Source of the DNA: Ramlibacter sp.
GTDB taxonomy: Bacteria; Pseudomonadota; Gammaproteobacteria; Burkholderiales; Burkholderiaceae_C
NCBI GenBank assembly: GCA_019635415.1
Contig: JAHBZN010000001.1
Location: 744,001 to 808,000, forward strand
Length of the DNA: 64,000 nt
Reading direction: 5' to 3'
In this document: in pieces, positions 18,617 to 27,135 of the stretch
Position numbering within the stretch: position 1 is the stretch's first letter
Layout of the letters: every line of letters starts with the position of its first letter
The notes under the pieces: model-generated
Database searches by the model: none
Told to the model about the DNA's origin: nothing
Seen by the model: the letters and a program-made list of their open reading frames with translations, nothing else
Position numbers and translations under genes: made by a program

Positions 18617-19345
18617 ATGTTGCTGACGCCCGCCTACACCTATCCGTCCCAGCTCGTCACCTTTCTTCGCCAGCAGGGCTACGCCGTGCTGAGCCCTGCC
18701 GGTGTGTGCGAGCTGACGGGCAGCCGGCTCGAGGATCTCGATGCGCTGCGGCCGTCCTGGGATGACCTCCCGCCCGACGAGTACCTCAAGGACGGGGGGC
18801 GCTACCGCCGCCGCCGGCACTCGTGCTTCACGCTCGATCAGGGCGACCTGGTCCCTGTGGCGCATCGGGCCCATTGGCAACCCGTGGAGTACAACGCGCT
18901 GCATGGCGGCATGCAGCGATGGTTCGAACCCATGGCGGCGCAGACCGTGGCGGCGCCGGGCTGGAGCGCGTTGCTGCGTGCGGTGGGGCGCGTCTGCTCC
19001 GAATTCAAGGGGGCCAGGCCCTGGTCCGTGGAAGCGCACCAGTTCCGCATCGACACCACCGATGGGATTGGCCGGCCCACGCCCGAGGGGGCTCACCGCG
19101 ACGGCGTGGACCTCGTGGCCGTGCTGCTCGTGGGGCGTCATGGCATCAAGGGGGGCGAGACGCGTGTGTTCGAGACCCAGGGCCCGAACGGCCAGCGCTT
19201 CACCATGACCGAGCCCTGGACGCTGCTGCTGCTGGACGACGAGCGGGTGATCCACGAATCCACCCCCATCCAGCCCGAGGGCGACCATGGCTACCGCGAC
19301 ACCCTGGTGCTCACCTACCGCGCGGGCGGTTTCCAGGGCGACTGA
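18617..19345 (+). CDS. 2OG-Fe dioxygenase family protein
   Basis: This 242-aa protein resembles the 2OG-Fe(II) dioxygenase family that includes amino-acid hydroxylases: HQFRIDT, then PEGAHRDGVDLVAVLLV carrying the HxD iron pair, GGETRVFE, and a later H in LDDERVIHES as the third ligand, with an Arg (DTLVLTYR) for 2-oxoglutarate. It is expected to hydroxylate a small molecule, perhaps an amino acid. It lies 26 bp after the DUF427 gene, so it could be the fourth gene of the egt operon. Confidence 0.82.
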   Translation: MLLTPAYTYPSQLVTFLRQQGYAVLSPAGVCELTGSRLEDLDALRPSWDDLPPDEYLKDGGRYRRRRHSCFTLDQGDLVPVAHRAHWQPVEYNALHGGMQRWFEPMAAQTVAAPGWSALLRAVGRVCSEFKGARPWSVEAHQFRIDTTDGIGRPTPEGAHRDGVDLVAVLLVGRHGIKGGETRVFETQGPNGQRFTMTEPWTLLLLDDERVIHESTPIQPEGDHGYRDTLVLTYRAGGFQGD

Positions 19346-19448
19346 GGCGTCAGCACGCTCTCCTACAGACACCCGGTGGCCCGGGGTGTAGATTGGGTGG
19401 GCGGTGTCCCCACCGGTGCACCGCTCATCCAGGAAAGCGAGGCACACC

Positions 19449-19886
19449 ATGTTCAAGCACATACTGGTGCCGGTCGACGGATCCGGCACCGCGCTGATCG
19501 CCGCAGAGAAGGCCCTGGCGATGGCCAAGGCCTTTGACAGCCGCATCACCCTCGTCAACGTGATTGACTACTACCCCTTCGTGGGGGTGGGCGCCGACTA
19601 CGCGTTCGGCCAGAACGAATACATGGCGGCCGCCAAGGCCAGTGCCACAAAAGCGCTGGCCATGGCCGGCAACGCGGTCAAGGCCGGGGGGCTGGACTGC
19701 GAGCAGAAGACCGTCGAGGGGCACGTGGTGCACGAGGGCATTCTGGAGGCCGCCACCTCGCTGGGGGCGGACCTGATCATCATGGGCTCGCACGGGCGCC
19801 ACGGCATCGAGAAGCTGCTGCTGGGCAGTGTCACGCAGCGTGTGCTGTCGCACACCACGCTGCCGGTGCTCGTGGTGCGCGGCTGA
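19449..19886 (+). CDS. Universal stress protein, UspA family
   Basis: This 145-aa single-domain Usp starts MFKHILVPVDGSGTA and ends with the nucleotide-binding motif GSHGRHGIEKLLLGSVTQRV (G2xG9xG-S/T), so it is of the ATP-binding type. Cytoplasmic stress-related role. It is preceded by AGGAAAGCGAGGCACACC. Its 3' end is 13 bp from the convergent CoA-transferase gene. Confidence 0.92.
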   Translation: MFKHILVPVDGSGTALIAAEKALAMAKAFDSRITLVNVIDYYPFVGVGADYAFGQNEYMAAAKASATKALAMAGNAVKAGGLDCEQKTVEGHVVHEGILEAATSLGADLIIMGSHGRHGIEKLLLGSVTQRVLSHTTLPVLVVRG

Positions 19887-19899
19887 AGCGCCGGCCGCC

Positions 19900-21114
19900 T
19901 CAGACCACGCCACGCGCACGCAGGCCGGCGATGGCCTGCGCGCTGTGGCCCAGCGCGCCAAGAATCTCGTCGGTGTGTTCGCCCAGCCGCGGCGCAGACC
20001 GGTGAAAGCCCGCAGGGGTGGCCGACAGGTCCACCGGATGCGGTGCCAGCGGGTAGGTGCCGGTCATGCCGTCAAAAGGCCGCTGCGGCAGCAGCCCGGT
20101 GGCGTTCACGTGCGGGTCGTCCAGCGCCTCCTGCGGGCTGTAGACCGGGCCGGCCGGGATCTTGGCACGGGCCAGCGCGGCCAGGACCTCGTCGCGCGTG
20201 CGCTGGGCGCACCATTCGCCCATGATGGCGCTGATCTCGGCGCCGTGCCGGCCGCGCAGTTCGTCGCTCGCATAGCGGGGCTCGGCACTGAGCTCGGGCC
20301 GTCCCACCATGGCGCACCAGCGGTCGAACATGGCCTGGCCTACCGACTGCACGACCAGCCAGCCGGTGGTCGTGCGAAACAAGTCACCCGGCGCGCCGAG
20401 GTAGCCCCGGTTGCCTTGCGGCACGCGGTCGGGCGCGCGCACGGCCTGCTCGATCAGCACCGAATTGCCGTGGATGAGCGCCGAGCGCAATAGGGACCCT
20501 TCCACCCGCTGGCCCAGGCCCGTGCGCTCGCGGGCCCACAACGCGGCCAGCGTGCCCATGGCGCAGGCCTGGGCCGTGGAGATGTCCACGTAGTTGACGT
20601 TGGCGCGCACTGGCGCGTCGGGCAGGCCCGACATGTACATGGCACCGCTCATGGCCTGGCCGACGGAGTCAAAGCCCGGCTGCTGGGCCAGCGGCCCGGT
20701 GCTGCCATACGCCGTGGCCAGGGTCAGCACGGTGCGCGCGTTGAGCGCATGGATGCTGTCCCAGTCCAGCCCGAGCTTGGACAGCGTGGCCGGCGGCAGG
20801 TTGGCCACCACGACGTCGGCCGTCTGCACCAGTTCCCGCACGATGGCACGGCCTTCGTCGCTGGCCAGGTCCAGGGTGAGGCAGCGCTTGTTGCGGTTCA
20901 TCTGCAGGTACAGGCCTCCCTCCCCGCTGTCGGCCACGGGCGGGACGTACCGGTCCTCGCCACCCTCGACCCGCTCGATGCGGATCACATCGGCGCCCAG
21001 GTCGCCCAGCAGGGCCGCGCAGTAGGGGCCGGCGATGAAACGGCCGAAATCGAGCACACGCATGCCGGCCAGAAGGCCCGCGCTGGAGGGGGTGGAAGCA
21101 GGGGAGGCGGACAT
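19900..21114 (-). CDS. CaiB/BaiF family (class III) CoA-transferase
   Basis: This 404-aa protein shows the class III pattern: GMRVLDFGRFIAGPYCAALLGDLGADVIRIE at the N-terminus, NRNKRCLTLDLAS, the catalytic Asp in the AMYMSGLPD...NYVDIST region, and GNSVLIEQ/GYLGAPGDLF later. It moves CoA between carboxylic acids. ATG 21114 is chosen; the upstream frame runs into repeat copy C. Substrate unknown; no catabolic partner is adjacent. Confidence 0.9.
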   Translation of the reverse strand: MSASPASTPSSAGLLAGMRVLDFGRFIAGPYCAALLGDLGADVIRIERVEGGEDRYVPPVADSGEGGLYLQMNRNKRCLTLDLASDEGRAIVRELVQTADVVVANLPPATLSKLGLDWDSIHALNARTVLTLATAYGSTGPLAQQPGFDSVGQAMSGAMYMSGLPDAPVRANVNYVDISTAQACAMGTLAALWARERTGLGQRVEGSLLRSALIHGNSVLIEQAVRAPDRVPQGNRGYLGAPGDLFRTTTGWLVVQSVGQAMFDRWCAMVGRPELSAEPRYASDELRGRHGAEISAIMGEWCAQRTRDEVLAALARAKIPAGPVYSPQEALDDPHVNATGLLPQRPFDGMTGTYPLAPHPVDLSATPAGFHRSAPRLGEHTDEILGALGHSAQAIAGLRARGVV

Positions 21115-21168
21115 GGCCTCCACTGTAGCGGCAGCAGGGCGAGCGGACCAGTGAGGCGTCAAATGCGA

Positions 21169-21216
21169 CTGTAGCCCTTGACTGGTGGTCACTTTTAGCT
21201 ATCAAAAAAGGAGCAA
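21169..21216. repeat. Dispersed repeat, copy C (intergenic)
   Basis: It begins CTGTAGCCCTTGA like copy B and ends AGCTATC-A6-GGAGCAA, so the left arm GCTAT is intact while the right arm has drifted (GGAGC for ATAGC). It lies in the 192-bp gap between the CoA-transferase and PPK2 starts, where no gene is seen. Confidence 0.6.
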
Positions 21217-21306
21217 TCGGGGCGCCCGACGCCAGCTGTCACACGCCTGCCACATGCAGCCTCTAGCGTAGGAAGGTTTGATGGTTTCCCACTGAAAGGC
21301 TTTTCC

Positions 21307-22215
21307 GTGACCGCACGCGACGACGAACTGCTGGCCCGCATCCACCGCGACCTGATCGACAGCTTCGACGAGGAGCTGGAAATGGAACGGGAGGATCGCA
21401 CCGCCGACGAACTGGCTGACGGGACCCTGCTGGCCGGCCACCGCGCCGAGCGCCAGCGCTATTTCCGTGAGCTGTTTCGCCTGCAGGCCGAACTGGTCAA
21501 GCTGCAGGACTGGGTGGTGCACACCGGCCACAAGGTGGTGATCGTGTTCGAGGGGCGCGACGCGGCCGGCAAGGGCGGCGTGATCAAACGCATCACCCAG
21601 CGCCTGAATCCGCGGGTGGCGCGCGTCGCCGCGCTGCCGGCGCCCAACGACCGTGAGCGCACGCAGTGGTATTTCCAGCGCTACGTGTCGCACCTGCCGG
21701 CTGCCGGCGAGATGGTGCTGTTCGACCGCAGCTGGTACAACCGCGCGGGCGTGGAACACGTGATGGGCTTCTGCACCGACGAGCAGTACGAGGAGTTCTT
21801 CCGCAGCGTGCCCGAGTTCGAGAAGATGCTCGTGCGCTCGGGCATCCAGCTCATCAAGTACTGGTTCTCCATCTCCGACGAGGAGCAGCACCTGCGCTTC
21901 CTGGGGCGCATCCACGACCCACTCAAGCAGTGGAAGCTCAGCCCCATGGACCTCGAATCACGTCGGCGCTGGGAGGAGTACACGCGCGCCAAGGAGGTGA
22001 TGCTGGAGCGCACGCACATCCCGGAAGCCCCGTGGTGGGTGGTGCAGGCCAACGACAAGAAAAAGGCCCGCCTCAACTGCATCCAGCATCTGCTGGGTCA
22101 GATGCCGTACTGCGAAACCGAGCGCCCGGCCGTGGTGCTGCCCGAACGGGTGCGCCACGACGACTATGCGCGCCAGCCCGTGCCGGCGGACATGACCGTG
22201 CCCGAGGTCTACTGA
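21307..22215 (+). CDS. ppk2: Polyphosphate kinase 2
   Basis: This 302-aa protein has the PPK2 signatures: Walker A FEGRDAAGKGG near residue 80, the VALPAPNDRERTQWYFQRYV segment, Walker B-like FDRSWYNRAGVE, and the lid region with the SDEEQHLRFLGRI stretch. The length and spacing fit the single-domain class I enzymes that make GTP or ATP from GDP/ADP and polyphosphate. The start is GTG 21307 with a weak AAGG site. It ends inside the convergent SDR gene (7-bp overlap). A PiT phosphate module lies 2 kb away. Confidence 0.93.
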   Translation: MTARDDELLARIHRDLIDSFDEELEMEREDRTADELADGTLLAGHRAERQRYFRELFRLQAELVKLQDWVVHTGHKVVIVFEGRDAAGKGGVIKRITQRLNPRVARVAALPAPNDRERTQWYFQRYVSHLPAAGEMVLFDRSWYNRAGVEHVMGFCTDEQYEEFFRSVPEFEKMLVRSGIQLIKYWFSISDEEQHLRFLGRIHDPLKQWKLSPMDLESRRRWEEYTRAKEVMLERTHIPEAPWWVVQANDKKKARLNCIQHLLGQMPYCETERPAVVLPERVRHDDYARQPVPADMTVPEVY

Positions 22216-22970
22216 TCGCGCACATCGGCGACCGGTTCGGCGCCGAAGTCAGGGCGCGACAGCCAGGCCAGCACGCGGGCGGCGGCTTCGTCGGGCGAGC
22301 TCAGCAGGCCCTTGTCCTTGAGGCCGATGAAGTTTCCGATGTCGGGAAAGGCGGACGCCTCGGCGCCGCGAAGCTGCACCTGCATGTCGGTGTCGATCAC
22401 GCCTGGCGCCAGGGAGCAGATGCGGGCCCCATGCGGCCGCGTGGCCTCCTCCAGTGCCACGCAGCGGCTGAAATGGTCCATGCCGGCCTTGGCCGCGCAG
22501 TAGGCCGCCTGCGAGGCCATGGCGCGCCGGCCCAGGCCGGAGGAAATATTCAGGACCTTGCGGGGGCAGGTCCAGCTGGCCGTGGCGCCCAGGAAGGCGC
22601 TGGTCAGCAGCATGGGCGCTTCGAGGTCCACACGCAGGGCTTCCACCAGATCAGCGCCGCTGATGTCGGGCAGGGGCGCGATGCGGGGCAGCAGCCCGGC
22701 ATTGTTGATCAGCGTCACGGAAGCCAGCGCACCGTCGTCCTGCGCCTTGAGCCAGGTCGCCAGCAGCGCGGCGGCCGATTCGGCACGGGCCAGGTCCTGC
22801 GACCATTGCTCGCAGGGCAGCCCTGCAGCGCGCGCCTGGGCGTCCAGCGCATCGCTGGTTTTTCGGGAGATGCACAGAAGGTGGTGGCCCGCGTCGAGCA
22901 GTTGGCTGGCCATGGCCAGGCCCATGCCGCGTGAGGCACCGGTGAGGATGGTGAGGTGATGGGACGTCAT
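22209..22970 (-). CDS. SDR family oxidoreductase
   Basis: This 253-aa classical SDR has TGASRGMGLAMA for the cofactor, NNAG in the LINNAGLLP strand, the SSGLGRRAMASQAAYCAAKAG segment with Ser, Tyr and Lys, and LAPGVIDTDMQ. The resemblance is to sepiapterin reductase/benzil reductase-type enzymes. It is 24 bp downstream of the pseudouridine synthase gene on the same strand. Confidence 0.9.
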   Translation of the reverse strand: MTSHHLTILTGASRGMGLAMASQLLDAGHHLLCISRKTSDALDAQARAAGLPCEQWSQDLARAESAAALLATWLKAQDDGALASVTLINNAGLLPRIAPLPDISGADLVEALRVDLEAPMLLTSAFLGATASWTCPRKVLNISSGLGRRAMASQAAYCAAKAGMDHFSRCVALEEATRPHGARICSLAPGVIDTDMQVQLRGAEASAFPDIGNFIGLKDKGLLSSPDEAAARVLAWLSRPDFGAEPVADVRDQ

Positions 22971-22994
22971 GCACCCATGGTAGCCGTCCCGGGC

Positions 22995-23651
22995 TCAGAA
23001 CGGGGCGGGGCTGTGAAACGACATCCGCTGCCCGTTCAGGGGGTGGGTCAGGCTCAGTGTGGTGGCGTGCAGCAGCAGCCGCGGCGCGAGCGCCAGGACG
23101 GCGGCGGGCGCATACAGCGCGTCGCCCAGCAGAGGGTGGCCCAGCGCCTGCAGGTGCAGGCGCAACTGGTGCGAGCGGCCCGTCACGGGCTCGAGCGCCA
23201 GCCGGGTGGTCTGTGCCGCGAGGTCATGCGCCAGTACGCGCCAGCGCGTGATGCTGGGTTTTCCGTTGACCCGATCGACCTTGCTCAGTGGCCGGTTGGG
23301 CCAGTCGGGGATGAGCGGCAGGTCGATCGTGCCCCAGCCGTCTTCGCTCTGCGGTGCGGCCAGGTGACCCTGGGCCACGGCCTCGTAGCACTTCGCCACG
23401 TCCCGCGCCGCGAAAGCCATGCTCAGGCGACGCTGGGCCTCGGCGCCGCGAGCCATCACGCACAGGCCCGAGGTGGCCATGTCGAGCCGGTGCACCACCA
23501 TCGCGTCCGGGTAGAGCGCCTGCACCCGCGCGGCCAGGCAGTCCTGCTTGTCAGGGCCGCGTCCGGGCACGCAGAGCAGGCCTGCCGGCTTGTCCGTCAC
23601 CACGAGGCCCTCGTCCACATGAACCAGGCTGGACGCTGATAATTCCGCCAT
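22995..23651 (-). CDS. RluA family pseudouridine synthase
   Basis: This 218-aa protein is a compact RluA-type synthase with the catalytic motif HRLDMATSGL (Asp nucleophile), TDKPAGLLCVPG at the start, GRSHQLRLHLQALGHPLLGD, and LLLHA. There is no S4 domain. The size fits RluA itself, which modifies 23S rRNA and some tRNAs, but the target cannot be fixed here. Its ATG overlaps that of the divergent DUF486 gene within one CATG. Confidence 0.9.
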   Translation of the reverse strand: MAELSASSLVHVDEGLVVTDKPAGLLCVPGRGPDKQDCLAARVQALYPDAMVVHRLDMATSGLCVMARGAEAQRRLSMAFAARDVAKCYEAVAQGHLAAPQSEDGWGTIDLPLIPDWPNRPLSKVDRVNGKPSITRWRVLAHDLAAQTTRLALEPVTGRSHQLRLHLQALGHPLLGDALYAPAAVLALAPRLLLHATTLSLTHPLNGQRMSFHSPAPF

Positions 23652-24018
23652 GACTGCGCTTCAATCCATTCCGTTACCGCTGCAGGCGATTGTGCTGCTG
23701 GTGGCTTCCAATGTGTTCATGACGTTCGCCTGGTACGGGCATTTGCGCAGCCTGGCCACCGCCCCCTGGTACGCCGCTGCACTGGTGAGCTGGGGCATCG
23801 CGCTGTTCGAATACCTGCTGCAGGTACCGGCCAACCGCATCGGCTTCCAGCAGGCGGGCCTGAGCGTGGGCCAGCTCAAGATCATGCAGGAGGTGATCAC
23901 GCTGACGGTGTTTGTGCCGTTCACGCTGTTCTACCTCAAGGAGCCTCTCAAGCTCGACTACCTGTGGGCCGGCCTGTGCATGGTGGGCGCGGTGTACTTC
24001 GTCTTTCGCAGCGCCTGA
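23650..24018 (+). CDS. DMT family protein (DUF486)
   Basis: This 122-aa protein has four hydrophobic segments and the DUF486 signatures: NVFMTFAWYGHL, WGIALFEYLLQVPANRIG, and the QLKIMQEVITL helix, then FVPFTLFYLKEPL. It is an inner-membrane protein of unknown function related to small drug/metabolite transporters. The start codon shares a CATG with the divergent RluA gene. Confidence 0.9.
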   Translation: MTALQSIPLPLQAIVLLVASNVFMTFAWYGHLRSLATAPWYAAALVSWGIALFEYLLQVPANRIGFQQAGLSVGQLKIMQEVITLTVFVPFTLFYLKEPLKLDYLWAGLCMVGAVYFVFRSA

Positions 24019-24054
24019 GGCGGCCCGCCGGGACCCGGCGGTTAAACTCCCGGT

Positions 24055-24072
24055 TTGTCACAAAAATGTCAT
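24055..24072 (+). promoter_or_regulatory. Probable PHO box (PhoB site)
   Basis: Two 7-bp direct repeats, TTGTCAC and ATGTCAT, are separated by AAAA, giving the 11-bp period and TGTCA core of a PhoB box. It ends 31 bp before the DUF47 start, a normal place for an activated phosphate-regulated promoter. Confidence 0.6.
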
Positions 24073-24102
24073 ATTTCTGACGATCTCCCCCTGGAGTGAG
24101 CG

Positions 24103-24750
24103 ATGCTGTTTGGCAAGCTGATGCCGCGCGAAGGCAATTTTTTCGAGATGTTCAACCAGCATGCGGAACGCATCGTGGAGGCGGGCCGTGCCTTCTCCCA
24201 GCTGGTGGCCAATTACAACGACCCGCACCTGCGCGAGCAGTACAACCGCGACGTCGACAACGCCGAACGCGCCGCCGATCGCGTGACGCATGACGTCAAC
24301 AAGATGCTGCACAGGACGTTCATCACGCCCATCGACCGTGACCAGATCCACCGGCTGATCAACACCATGGACGATGTGGCCGACCTGATCCAGGACTCGG
24401 CGGAAACCATGGCGCTGTACGACGTGCGCCACATGACGGAAGAGATCACCCGGCTGACCGACCTCAGCGTGAAATGCTGCGAGCGCGTCAAGGACGCGGT
24501 GCGCCTGCTCGACAAGATCGCCGACCCGAGCACCGCCGAGGCGGCGCTCAAGACCTGCGAGGAAATCGACCGCCTCGAATCCGATGCGGACCGGGTGATG
24601 CGCAGTGCCATGAGCAAGCTGTTCCGCGAGGAACCCGATGTGCGCGAGGTCATCAAGCTCAAGGCCATCTACGAGCTGCTGGAGACCATCACCGACAAAT
24701 GCGAGGACGTGGCCAATCTGATCGAGGGCATCGTCCTCGAGAACTCCTGA
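24103..24750 (+). CDS. DUF47 family phosphate transport accessory protein
   Basis: This 215-aa all-helical PhoU-like protein starts LFGKLMPREGNFFEMFNQHA and carries the metal-ligand-like ExxxD motifs of the family (NAERAADRVTHDVN and EIDRLESDADRVM). DUF47 proteins accompany PiT transporters and are thought to regulate low-affinity phosphate uptake. The PiT gene follows after 18 bp, so they form an operon, behind a probable PHO box. Confidence 0.93.
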   Translation: MLFGKLMPREGNFFEMFNQHAERIVEAGRAFSQLVANYNDPHLREQYNRDVDNAERAADRVTHDVNKMLHRTFITPIDRDQIHRLINTMDDVADLIQDSAETMALYDVRHMTEEITRLTDLSVKCCERVKDAVRLLDKIADPSTAEAALKTCEEIDRLESDADRVMRSAMSKLFREEPDVREVIKLKAIYELLETITDKCEDVANLIEGIVLENS

Positions 24751-24768
24751 CCGCGCAGAAGCTTCGAC

Positions 24769-25779
24769 ATGGCAACGGTACAAGTGGCCCTGTGGGTCAT
24801 CCTCCTGCTGGTGGCGTTGGCGCTGGCGTTCGACTTCATGAACGGCTTTCACGATGCCGCCAACTCCATCGCCACGGTGGTGTCCACGGGCGTGCTCAAG
24901 CCGGCCCATGCGGTGCTGTTCGCGGCGTTCTTCAACCTGATCGCCATCTTCATCTTTCACCTGAGCGTCGCGGCCACCGTGGGCAAGGGCATTGTCCACC
25001 CCGGCGTGGTGGATGTGCATGTGGTGTTCGGCGCCCTGGTGGGCGCCATCGCCTGGAACCTGCTGACCTGGTACTACGGCATCCCGAGCAGTTCGTCGCA
25101 CGCGCTGATCGGCGGCATCGTGGGCGCCGTGATCGCCAAGGCCGGATCGGGGGCGCTGGTGTCGGCGGGCATTCTCAAGACCGTGGCGTTCATCTTTGTC
25201 TCTCCGCTGCTGGGGTTCCTGCTGGGCTCGCTGATGATGGTGCTGGTGGCCTGGATCTGCCGGCGTGCCACACCGTCGCGGGTGGACAGCTGGTTCCGGC
25301 GCCTGCAGCTGGTGTCGGCCGGCGCGTACAGCCTGGGCCACGGCGGCAATGACGCGCAGAAGACCATCGGCATCATCTGGATGCTGCTGATCGCCACGGG
25401 TTACACCGCGGCGAGCGACACTTCACCACCGACCTGGGTCATCGTGAGCTGCTACACGGCGATTGCCGCAGGCACCATGTTCGGCGGCTGGCGCATCGTC
25501 AAGACCATGGGCCAGAAGATCACCAAGCTCAAACCCGTCGGCGGCTTTTGCGCCGAGACGGGCGGGGCCATGACGCTGTTCCTCGCCACGGCGCTGGGCA
25601 TTCCCGTGTCGACCACCCACACGATCACCGGGGCCATCGTCGGGGTCGGGTCCTCGCAACGAGCCTCCGCCGTTCGCTGGGGCGTGGCCGGCAACATCGT
25701 CTGGGCCTGGATCTTCACCATCCCCGCCGCCGCGTTCGTGGCGGCCATCTCCTACTGGATCAGCCTGCAGATTTTCTAG
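24769..25779 (+). CDS. pit: PiT family inorganic phosphate transporter
   Basis: This 336-aa inner-membrane protein has about ten hydrophobic segments and both PiT signature repeats: FDFMNGFHDAANSIAT near the N-terminus and SLGHGGNDAQKTIG in the middle, plus the GIPSSSSHALIGG and GIPVSTTHTITGAIVG loops. It should import phosphate with protons or as metal phosphate. Downstream partner of DUF47. Convergent with the TM2-like gene. Confidence 0.94.
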   Translation: MATVQVALWVILLLVALALAFDFMNGFHDAANSIATVVSTGVLKPAHAVLFAAFFNLIAIFIFHLSVAATVGKGIVHPGVVDVHVVFGALVGAIAWNLLTWYYGIPSSSSHALIGGIVGAVIAKAGSGALVSAGILKTVAFIFVSPLLGFLLGSLMMVLVAWICRRATPSRVDSWFRRLQLVSAGAYSLGHGGNDAQKTIGIIWMLLIATGYTAASDTSPPTWVIVSCYTAIAAGTMFGGWRIVKTMGQKITKLKPVGGFCAETGGAMTLFLATALGIPVSTTHTITGAIVGVGSSQRASAVRWGVAGNIVWAWIFTIPAAAFVAAISYWISLQIF

Positions 25780-25785
25780 CCGTGG

Positions 25786-26232
25786 CTACTGGCTGATCTT
25801 GCGCGCCTCGTCAACCTGGTATTCGAAATAGCGCTGGAAGCTGAAGGCGATGCTTGCCATGAGCACGGTGGTGCCTACCAGCAGCGCGAGCACGATGGCA
25901 CCAATGGTCAGCCATTGGGTTCGCCCCGCCGGTGCGTCGGGCGCCGCGCCCGGATTGAAGCGGGCGTTCCATTTCTCGGGCGTCATCAGGCCGTAGATGA
26001 TGGCATTGAGGGCGCAGCCCGCCAATGTGAAACCCAGCAACGGAATCAGAACCCAGCTCCAGGGGTCGTCCAGGCCGTATTGCTGAACCCGTTCGATCCC
26101 GTACAGGCCCAGCGCGGTGGGGACGGGCAGAGCCCAGCCCAGCAGGTCCCCGAAGCCGCGCAGGTAGAAGCGGTGAAGGCCGAGCGGCCCGCCGGCGAAG
26201 GTGAGCCAGGCTGCCAGTGTCTTGTTCTTCAT
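25786..26232 (-). CDS. TM2-like small membrane protein
   Basis: This 148-aa protein opens with KTLAAWLTFAGGPLGLHRFYLRGF, the TM2/NINE-type pattern of a turn-linked helix pair with HRFYLG-like motif, then two more hydrophobic helices and a short C-terminal tail. About four membrane segments. Function unknown. Its ATG overlaps the stop of the GNAT gene by 4 nt, so the two are coupled. Confidence 0.78.
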   Translation of the reverse strand: MKNKTLAAWLTFAGGPLGLHRFYLRGFGDLLGWALPVPTALGLYGIERVQQYGLDDPWSWVLIPLLGFTLAGCALNAIIYGLMTPEKWNARFNPGAAPDAPAGRTQWLTIGAIVLALLVGTTVLMASIAFSFQRYFEYQVDEARKISQ

Positions 26233-26756
26233 GCGGCTTGCGCGGGCGTTGCATCGCCCTCGCCAATGAACTTGTCCATCAGCACCACATCGAGCCAGCG
26301 GCCAAACTTCCAGCCGCAGGACTTGAGCAGCCCCACCTCGCTGAAGCCCAGTGCGCGATGCACGCCGACCGAGCCGGCGTTGGCCGAGTCGCCGATCACG
26401 GCAATCAGTTTGCGCACACCGGCCGCGGTGGCCTGCTCGATCAGTGCCGCGAGCAGCGCACGGCCCAGCCCGCGGCCTGCAGCTGCAGGCGCCAGATAGA
26501 TCGAATCCTCAGCAGAAAAGCGGTAGGCCGGACGCGGCTTGAACCATTGGCAATAGGCGTAGCCGACGATGTGCCCATCGTCCTCCACGACCAGCCAGGG
26601 CAGGCCCTTGGACAGCACGTCGGCGCGCCGACCCGCCATCTCGGACTCGGTGGGGGGGGTGGTCTCGAATGTGCCCGTGCCGTGCAGCACGTGGTGGGCA
26701 TAGATCGCGGTCATGGCGGCGACGTCGTTGTCGGTGCTGGGACGAATATGAGGCAT
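26229..26756 (-). CDS. GNAT family N-acetyltransferase (phosphinothricin acetyltransferase-like)
   Basis: This 175-aa protein starts IRPSTDNDVAAMTAIYAHHV and has the acetyl-CoA motif YLAPAAAGRGLGRALLAALI and GVRKLIAVIGDSANAGSVGVH, LGFSEVG, matching the PAT/bar-like subgroup of GNATs. These acetylate amino acids or analogues such as methionine sulfoximine. ATG 26756 is chosen since family similarity begins there. Divergent from rpsP. Confidence 0.9.
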   Translation of the reverse strand: MPHIRPSTDNDVAAMTAIYAHHVLHGTGTFETTPPTESEMAGRRADVLSKGLPWLVVEDDGHIVGYAYCQWFKPRPAYRFSAEDSIYLAPAAAGRGLGRALLAALIEQATAAGVRKLIAVIGDSANAGSVGVHRALGFSEVGLLKSCGWKFGRWLDVVLMDKFIGEGDATPAQAA

Positions 26757-26771
26757 AAAACCCGAAGTTGA

Positions 26772-26777
26772 TATAAT
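26772..26777 (+). promoter_or_regulatory. Probable -10 element of the rpsP operon
   Basis: A perfect TATAAT lies about 100 bp before rpsP. The matching -35 region (around 26749-26754) is poor, so the exact promoter is uncertain. Confidence 0.45.
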
Positions 26778-26877
26778 GGAAAGCTTTTCAGCGTGTCGCT
26801 GGCCGGGTGGCCATGTCGCGTGTCTCAACGCTGGGAGATTACCGGAAGTCATTTCCAGTCCACCCAAAGGATAAATC

Positions 26878-27129
26878 ATGGTCGTCATTCGACTTTCCCG
26901 CGGCGGTGCCAAGGCCCGTCCCTTCTTCAACATCGTTGTGGCGGACAAGCGCGTGCGCCGCGACGGTCGCTTCATTGAGCGCATTGGTTTCTACAACCCC
27001 GGCGCCAAGGCCAACGAGGAAGGCATCCGCATTGCCCAGGACCGCCTGACCTACTGGCGCGGTGTGGGTGCTCAGGCTTCTCCCACCGTGGAGCGCCTGA
27101 TCAAGCAGGCTGCCGCCAAGGCCGCCTGA
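26878..27129 (+). CDS. rpsP: 30S ribosomal protein S16
   Basis: This 83-aa protein has the S16 opening [23 protein letters not shown] and the [15 protein letters not shown] core. It is a small-subunit assembly protein. AAAGGATAAATC precedes the ATG. First gene of the conserved rpsP-rimM-trmD-rplS operon; rimM follows after 6 bp. Confidence 0.97.
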   Translation: MVVIRLSRGGAKARPFFNIVVADKRVRRDGRFIERIGFYNPGAKANEEGIRIAQDRLTYWRGVGAQASPTVERLIKQAAAKAA

Positions 27130-27135
27130 TTCCGG

